A stretch of DNA of 64,000 nucleotides from Schistosoma mansoni (taxonomy: Eukaryota > Platyhelminthes > Trematoda > Strigeidida > Schistosomatidae), in NCBI RefSeq assembly GCF_000237925.1, contig NC_031496.1, positions 20,832,757-20,896,756 on the forward strand. Direction: 5' to 3'. Below the pieces are notes generated by a model. It was given only the letters and a program-made list of their open reading frames with translations. It had not been told where the DNA came from and did not search any database. Below are positions 58,011-64,000 of the stretch, piece by piece (position 1 is the first letter of the stretch; each line of letters begins with the position of its first letter). The position numbers were made by a program, and so were the translations under genes.

Positions 58011-58744
58011 TAAGGGCAGAGCTTAAGGAAGTTCGAGCGAACAAGGTGGACAACCGAACGAAAAGTGACTTTGATACAGTTAAACAAAAACGAGTACAGT
58101 AAAACAATCACTGGTACAATTGGTTATAATAATTGTTTCCATTATACCAATCGTGTTCTCGTCGAGAAAAGCAGGTCACTACACTCAGAAACAATGACCA
58201 AAATTAAAGGTAAGCATTAGAAGAAAGGGATTAAGTACTCAAAATAGAACTAAAGTAAACAATTAAATGAATTTTGCCGAAACTTAAGATTACATTTTGA
58301 TAACTGCAGGAAAAATAAGAAATAAGACTAGTTATATTTTCGAGCTCATATGGTTTAAATCATTTCTGAATTATTCATTTTGTTCATTTCTTTATATCAG
58401 TGGAGATATGGTTTAGTGATTGAAGATTTCGACTTCTAGCTACCAAGTCATGGGTTCAAACCCAACATTACCTGCTTAAGCTTAAGAAAAAAGATTTTTG
58501 TGGACCAAGATCTGACTTCAATGAGATCGTATGAATGATTGTTGTCAAAATACATATCCTGTCTATCCTCGTATGTAATACATGACTAAATCCGCGTTGG
58601 TGAATAACGGAGTTAAATAAGTCAAATACGAGAATGAATTTCCAATACATATATTTTGAACACTCATTGATTTGGACAAGGTGATGAAGCGAATCGAAGC
58701 GAGCAAAGCAAAAACGACACACATTGGAGATGGCGGGTACGCCA

Positions 58745-58950
58745 ACTCGCTCTAATCAAGCGTTAATCAACATTTATAGTCAAATAAGTTACAGACATGT
58801 GATGAATAGGAAAAGAAGCGTATACACATACGCGCATAAAAAAACAGTCAGGGTTAATAAGTGAATAATTAACAAGGTGAAAACGTGACTCATAATGGGT
58901 AGGTAAATTGGCTTGTCCTGAAGCTAGAATAAGGCATATGGGTTTAACAT
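58745..58950 (+). repeat. dispersed repeat A, copy 2
   Basis: It matches 29990-30245 (TCTAATCAAGCGTTAATCAA, ACATGTGATGAATAGG, AAAACAGTCAGGGTTAATAA, GAAGCTAGAATAAGGC). Confidence 0.55.
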
Positions 58951-59207
58951 ATCAACCGACACTAAAAGATAATAACACTAACCCTCACAACTAGATTGTG
59001 ATTCAAACCTAAGTATGCGAATTCACATCTGGTAAATGCATTAGCTAGTGGATATAGGAAAAAAGCATCGTAAAAGTATATTTAAAATGTAACAGTGCTA
59101 AAAAAATTTAGTAACACAATAAATAACTCTTGTTCGTTGATAATAAAAATAAATTTAAATAATGAAGTGAAAAACAAGGCATTATTATTATCAATTCATA
59201 GATCTTA

Positions 59208-60381
59208 TTCCATAAGGATAGATCATGTACAGAACAAATCGCAACTCTAAACATCATTGTGGAACAATCAATTGAATGGAATTTATCACTCTACATCAAC
59301 TTCATTGACTACGAGAAAGCATTTGATAGCATGGACAGGACAACACTATAAAGGCTTTTTCGACACTACGGCGTGCCTGAGAAGACAGTCAATATCATAC
59401 GGAATTCCTATAATGGATTAAACTGCCAAATCATCCATGGAGGACAACTCACCGACTAATTCGAGGTAAAGATCGGTGTCAGGCAAGGTTGCTTACTCTC
59501 ACCCTTTCTCTTTCTCCTGGTGATGGAACGGATCAGGAAGACGATAACATCTGGAAGGAGGCACGGGATACAGTGGAAAGCGAGGATGCAGCTGGATGAT
59601 GTAAACTTCGCAGATGATCTGACTCTTCTATCACAAACGCAACAACAAATGCAGGAGAAGACGACCAGTCTAACAGTAGCCTCAGCAGCAGTAGGTTTCA
59701 ATATAAACAAAGGGAAAAGAAAAACTCTCTGATACAATACAACATGCACCAATCGAAGTACACTTGATGGAGAAGCTTTGGAGGATGTGGAAACCTTTAC
59801 ATATCTGGGCAGCATGATTGATGAACACGGTGGATCTGATGCAGATGTGAGGGCGAGGATCGGCAAAGCAAGAACAGCATATTTACAACTGAAGAACATC
59901 TAGAACTTAAAACAATTGTCAACCAACACCAAGGTTAGAATTTTCAATACAAATGTCAAGACAGTTCTACTGTATGGAGCGAAAACCTTGAGAACAACGA
60001 AAGCCACCATCCAGAAGATACAGGTGTTTATTAACAGTTGTCTACGGAAGATACTTCGGAACCGTTGACCAGACACTATCAGCAACAACCTACCGTGGGA
60101 GAGAACAAAACAGATTTCAGTGGAGGAAGAAATCATGAAGCGTTGGAAGTGGATAGGACATACATTGATGAAATCACCCAATTGTGTCACAAAACAAGCC
60201 GTCACATGAAATCCTGAAGACCAAAGAACACATTACTCCGAGAAATGGAGACAGACATGAGAAGAATGAACAAAAATTGGATAGAACTAGAAAGGAAGGC
60301 CCAGGACAGAGTGGGTTTGAGAGTGCTGGTCGGCGGTCTATGCTCCACTGGGAGTCACAGGCGTAACTAACTAACTAACTG
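59208..60381 (+). mobile_element. SR2-like (RTE clade) LINE, 5'-truncated
   Basis: The 1174-bp insertion is flanked by TAGATCTTA (59199-59207 and 60382-60390), with an (AACT)n tail. It starts inside the reverse transcriptase (KDRSCTEQIATLNIIVEQ), then carries motif A (YEKAFDS), motif B (GVRQGCLLSPFLFLL), the catalytic box FADDLTLL, and the C-terminal ETFTYLGSMIDEHGGSDADV and [12 protein letters not shown]. Several TAG/TAA stops are scattered through it, so it makes no protein. The SR2 name rests on resemblance to schistosome RTE-like elements. Confidence 0.85.
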
Positions 60382-60390
60382 TAGATCTTA

Positions 60391-60941
60391 ACTTCTAGAT
60401 AATTCTCATCATTTGATATCAATGAAAAGTGAGTCGAATAACCATTGTCCAGTGGACTTTAGGCTACTTTCTTTTTAAAAATAAATACTCAAAGGTGTAT
60501 ATTTATACAGATTAGCCGTTAAAGATTACCTTCTGGACAAATAGTTTTCATTTGTCTATTGAATATTGTTTAACATGATAATTTTATGAACTATGACCGT
60601 GTGAAAATTACATTTTTTGTGCAAAATAACATTATGTAATAAGCACTATAAATCAAAATATTCTGCAAATGTTTACTTGCTTATTTCATGAAAATTAGAC
60701 CTAACCAATACAAAAGCTTTTTAAATAAGTGGTTGATTATTTGAAAATATAGTGATGTATGTTTGTAGATTGATATTAACTACTGAGATAGTTTTGATAA
60801 AAGAAATGTCTTCCACTGTATATGATTTGTTTTTTTCAAATAGGGAAAGGAAAATAGAGTTTAATTAAACGGCGGAGTATGACCTTGTAGCTTAGTTTTT
60901 ATATTTTGAATCATTTATGTAAAAAGTGATTCTATAGCTTT
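60391..60941. other. AT-rich spacer
   Basis: Nothing recognised. Confidence 0.4.
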
Positions 60942-60950
60942 CTACTAATA

Positions 60951-61478
60951 CCCCCTAAATGCGCTGGTACGGTTGAGGGTGGGGAGAGTCAGCTCTGCCT
61001 CTCGAAATACTCTCACATGGCCATGCGTATAGAATCACTGAAAGGGAAGTCCTACTCAATACCTTCTCGCGGCGGAGGTGATGCTTACGAAATTGAGAGG
61101 ACGGAAAGCGAATATCCAGCGCTTAGACCGAGTTGGTGGGCACAGAGGGTTCACCTTGGGGAGTTGAAAAACCCTGATTCCGAACGAATAGTGCACATGG
61201 GTTCCAAGGTCCTTAGGCAACAAATGGCGTATGAACTAATTATTGATCACCGGCTACCATGGGACTGCATCTCCTGACCATGCTCCACTGCCTTGTGGAT
61301 TAGATCTTCAGGTCAAAGGTTCCGGGTGTGGTCCCCTAAGAAAACCACTCGCTTCGGTTTAGGCACTCGGCAGTATCACAGTTCACGCACAAATCAAATG
61401 ACTTGTAAGGCTCATATCTGTTTGGTGCTTCCTTGTACCAATATTTATGTGTTCAAATGAATGAAAAAAAATGGATTC
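60951..61478 (+). mobile_element. 520-bp retroposon family, full-length copy with open frame
   Basis: It is flanked by CTACTAATA (60942-60950 and 61479-61487) and runs from CCCCCTAAATGCGCTGG to an A-rich tail. Inside, an ATG frame of 86 codons (61017-61277; EIERTESEYPALRPSWW, GELKNPDSERIVHMGS, ending HRLPWDCIS) parallels the one in the copy at 40683-41139. I know of no protein family for it. Confidence 0.85.
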
Positions 61479-61487
61479 CTACTAATA

Positions 61488-62132
61488 GTTTTATTGAATA
61501 ACTGGTTAATTATTTCTATATATTTATATTTCAATTACTCAATGGCTAGTTACTTATAAAGAGGCTAGAGTAGTTAAACAATTTACTAAAAATTGACCAG
61601 TCAGAAAACAGATGTTTAGATAAAAAAAATTGACAATAACTGAATAACTGTTAAAAACAACAATACACTTGATAACTGTTCCTTCTTAGTGCTTCGTTGG
61701 GACTTTCAGCTTAGTACACCTTTAAGTTTCGAGTTGAACACAAAACGCTATTCATCCATTTAATATTCAGTAGATCGTGCTTTCTAACGGTATTCAATTT
61801 TTTGTTGTCATTAACTGATGTAGTCGGCAGGCAACAACTCAATTTCTATGTTGGTTGACTTCACATTAGCATATCCATTGCAAAACTACTTGTAAGTGAA
61901 TAAGTGATTGTTGACAGTTTAAATGATTTTTGTAGATATTTCACATTATTTTCGAAAATGTAACTCAATCAAATGACCAATTATTGGCTTAATTGAATTG
62001 TGCTCTTTTCTAGACCTGTAATTCTGAAGTATGATCTTAGATGAAGGGTGTGTAGGGATTTATGACTGTTGATAATCAAGTAACCGATACTCATCTATTT
62101 TCAATGGTTCTCCATTTGATATCATTCTGTGT
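61488..62132. other. AT-rich spacer
   Basis: Nothing recognised. Confidence 0.4.
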
Positions 62133-62145
62133 TATTATCTTGTAT

Positions 62146-62412
62146 TGTTTGTTTGAGACTGAGCAGTTGCAGTCCTAACAAAAATCGATGGGAAGATTCA
62201 AACAAACAATACTAAGTTGAATTTAAACTTCACCCCATCGCACAAGCAATTGGCTATCAGGACTCAGTGGCCGAGTGGATAACGCGATGGCGTTTGAAGC
62301 GAGGGCACTGGGTTCGAGTCCCAGAGTGAACATCAACTCTGAGATGCAGGTACATCCAGCTGACGAGTCCCAAATAGGACGAAACGCGCGTCCTGGATTC
62401 CACTGCTAACCA
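62146..62412 (+). mobile_element. Smα-like hammerhead SINE, best-preserved copy
   Basis: It is flanked by a perfect 13-bp duplication TATTATCTTGTAT (62133-62145 and 62413-62425). In order: leader (TTGCAGTCCTAAC ... AAACAAACAATACTAAG), tRNA-like block with A box TGGCCGAGTGGATAACGC (from 62268) and B box GGTTCGAGTCC (62311-62321), then the ribozyme. The A and B boxes fit an internal RNA polymerase III promoter. It ends soon after the ribozyme (CACTGCTAACCA). Confidence 0.88.
62346..62406 (+). ncRNA. hammerhead ribozyme, core intact
   Basis: The core boxes CTGACGA and GAAAC are both present (position 7 of the core is free, so C is allowed). Stem II is GTCC/GGAC with loop CAAATA. Stem I pairs CATCCAG with CTGGAT, and the GTC cleavage triplet follows GAAACGCGC. 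The very small stem III is the usual schistosome form, thought to favour cleavage in dimeric RNA. Of the hammerhead copies in this window it is the only one in which I find no core defect. Confidence 0.88.
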
Positions 62413-63006
62413 TATTATCTTGTATGTTCATTTGATAAGAAATGGATTAAATAAAATAAATCCATAAAAACACTTCACAAATGTTATATTGGTTTTTTCA
62501 TTGATTAGGTGCTGTAGTCAGTGTGTTTTCATTTTTGAAAAAAAACCAATCTAGTTATCATATTTAACATTATACAAACACATCATTCAATGTAAACATC
62601 AATATTATAAACACTTATTTCCTGAGAAATATCTTATTGTTTAAGCTGATAATGATTGGTTGGGGTTTGTTTTTAGTAAGTGTAAGTGAATGTTACAGAT
62701 ATTTAAAACCAGTAAATTGATGTTGTGTGAAGTACTTTACTTATTTATGGACCGAATTGAAATGGTAACACAAAAGAGTTTCTAGTCCTGAAATATTCAA
62801 TAAATGAATATTTATAAATATTTTGGTGTTAAGTAATTAATGAGTTGAATGATTCAGTCGTGAAGTTTTCATCGTCTTTCTGAATTACAAGATCAGTACA
62901 TACATAAAAAAGGGAGTAAGCTATTCGAATTTAAGCACGGAATACAGTGGACATCTCAGAATCAATTAGATGATTTGGACTTCGCAGATGACTTAGACCT
63001 CCTATC

Positions 63007-63086
63007 CTATCACTCGATAAATCATTCTCTTTCCATGTATATATGTGCTCGAATCCTAATATTAGCCATTGCTTTGCTTTGCTAGC
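63007..63086 (+). repeat. 80-bp piece of dispersed repeat C nested in the LINE
   Basis: It is flanked by a perfect CCTCCTATC duplication (62998-63006 and 63087-63095). The insert matches 53056-53130. The LINE protein reading resumes exactly at the second flanking copy. Confidence 0.75.
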
Positions 63087-63477
63087 CCTCCTATCTCATA
63101 CATACGAACAAATACAGACGAAGACAACAAATTTAGCAGCAGCCTCTGCATTAATAGGCCTCAACATACATAAAGGAAAAAGCAAGATTCTCAAGTACAA
63201 CACAGAGAGCACCAACCCAATCACACTCGATGGCGAAACTCTGGAAGATGTGGAAACATTCACATACCTGGGAAGCATCATTGATGAAAAAGGAAGATCT
63301 GATGCATACATAAAGTCTAGGACTGGCAAAGGAAGGACCTCATTCTTACAATTGAAGAACATATGGAACTCAAAACTACTCTCAACTAATTTCAAAGTGA
63401 GAATCTTCTATACGAACGTCAAAACAGTCCTACTGCCTACGCAGCTGAAACGTGAAAGACTGCTACATCAATCGTCA

Positions 63478-63677
63478 NNNNNNNNNNNNNNNNNNNNNNN
63501 NNNNNNNNNNNNNNNNNNNNNNNNNNNNNNNNNNNNNNNNNNNNNNNNNNNNNNNNNNNNNNNNNNNNNNNNNNNNNNNNNNNNNNNNNNNNNNNNNNNN
63601 NNNNNNNNNNNNNNNNNNNNNNNNNNNNNNNNNNNNNNNNNNNNNNNNNNNNNNNNNNNNNNNNNNNNNNNNNNNNN
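63478..63677. other. assembly gap, 200 N
   Basis: Fixed-length placeholder inside a LINE copy. Confidence 0.98.
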
Positions 63678-63805
63678 AGCAGTTGTGAAAATGATGAATA
63701 ATAAGTGAAGAGAACTGGAAAGGATTGCCCAGGACAGAGTTGGATGAAGAATGCTGGTGTGCGGCCTATGCTCCTCCACGAGGAGTAACAGGAGTAAGTA
63801 AGTAT

Positions 63806-64000
63806 TCAAATTTCCGTTGACCTGGAATTCAACCAGTTATTGACCATAACTGAAAATTGGACAATAACCACTTAAAGGGAAATTCTAATAGCTCACTTCT
63901 TTTTAACGTATAGGCTAATGATATTGTCTAGAAGGATAGTAAAAGTTTCGAAACTGAACTGTCCTGCCTATAAACCACATTTTCAAAATCCTCACAAAAG
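63806..64000. other. spacer to window end
   Basis: Nothing recognised, though TTCTAATAGCTCACTTCT (63880-63897) also occurs at 54349-54366, hinting at another dispersed repeat. Confidence 0.35.

Larger units (their letters stand above)
62930..63805 (+). mobile_element. SR2-like (RTE clade) LINE fragment with a nested insert and a gap
   Basis: It reads GIQWTSQNQLDDLDFADDLD (reverse-transcriptase catalytic box), then, after an 80-bp insert, HTYEQIQTKTTNLAAASA, GLNIHKGKSKIL, EDVETFTYLGSIIDEKGRSD and FLQLKNIWNSKLLS. It ends in a GVTGV-like CDS end with an AAGTAAGTA tail. Fewer stops than at 59208-60381 suggest a younger copy. The 200-N gap lies in its 3' part. Confidence 0.75.

Overview
The window looks like nuclear DNA of a blood fluke, genus Schistosoma. 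The base composition is AT-rich. Two host genes have very short 5' introns (32-51 nt) and long 3' introns. The repeats are schistosome-type: tRNA-like short retroposons carrying hammerhead ribozymes (Smα-like), RTE/SR2-like LINEs, a Penelope-like element and a Gypsy-type LTR element. I cannot name the species. Four runs of exactly 200 N are assembly gaps.

Two host genes are well supported, both on the + strand. The first (3341-8551) is a homologue of eIF4E-transporter (4E-T, EIF4ENIF1), a P-body protein that binds eIF4E and DDX6. It has eight exons that keep frame throughout (719 codons plus stop). Its last intron (2.6 kb) holds two coding-like stretches, each broken by one TAG, which may be decayed or alternative exons, plus LINE debris. 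The second (36895-46438) is a SEC14-like protein with CRAL-TRIO-N, CRAL-TRIO and GOLD domains. It has four phase-0 exons (502 codons plus stop), and its introns have filled with retroposons. Weaker candidates are a three-exon minus-strand gene (26941-27375), an exon ending 118 nt upstream of the SEC14-like start, exon-like pieces at 2-64 and 705-881, a tail-to-tail ORF pair near 29.3-29.7 kb, and a hydrophobic exon at 24383-24521.

Layout: 0-3 kb, possible exon remnants, a solo LTR and a foldback with a Penelope-type hammerhead-like core. 3.3-8.9 kb, 4E-T. 9-26 kb, gene-poor DNA with seven-copy-family retroposons, two ribozyme SINE families and LINE fragments. 26-31 kb, gaps, repeats and small gene candidates. 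31.9-36.4 kb, a broken Gypsy copy split by a 3.0-kb LTR-flanked element with no visible coding. 36.6-46.5 kb, the SEC14-like gene. 46.5-64 kb, spacer with a Penelope-like fragment, TA microsatellites, SR2-like LINEs and more SINEs.

The most interesting material is the retroposon biology. A ~520-bp retroposon family of which I do not know a name has seven copies here, four with direct flanking duplications of 9-12 bp. The ribozyme SINEs include copies with internal inversions that look like twin priming on longer-than-unit RNA. One SINE copy (62146-62412) keeps a complete hammerhead core and a 13-bp target duplication.
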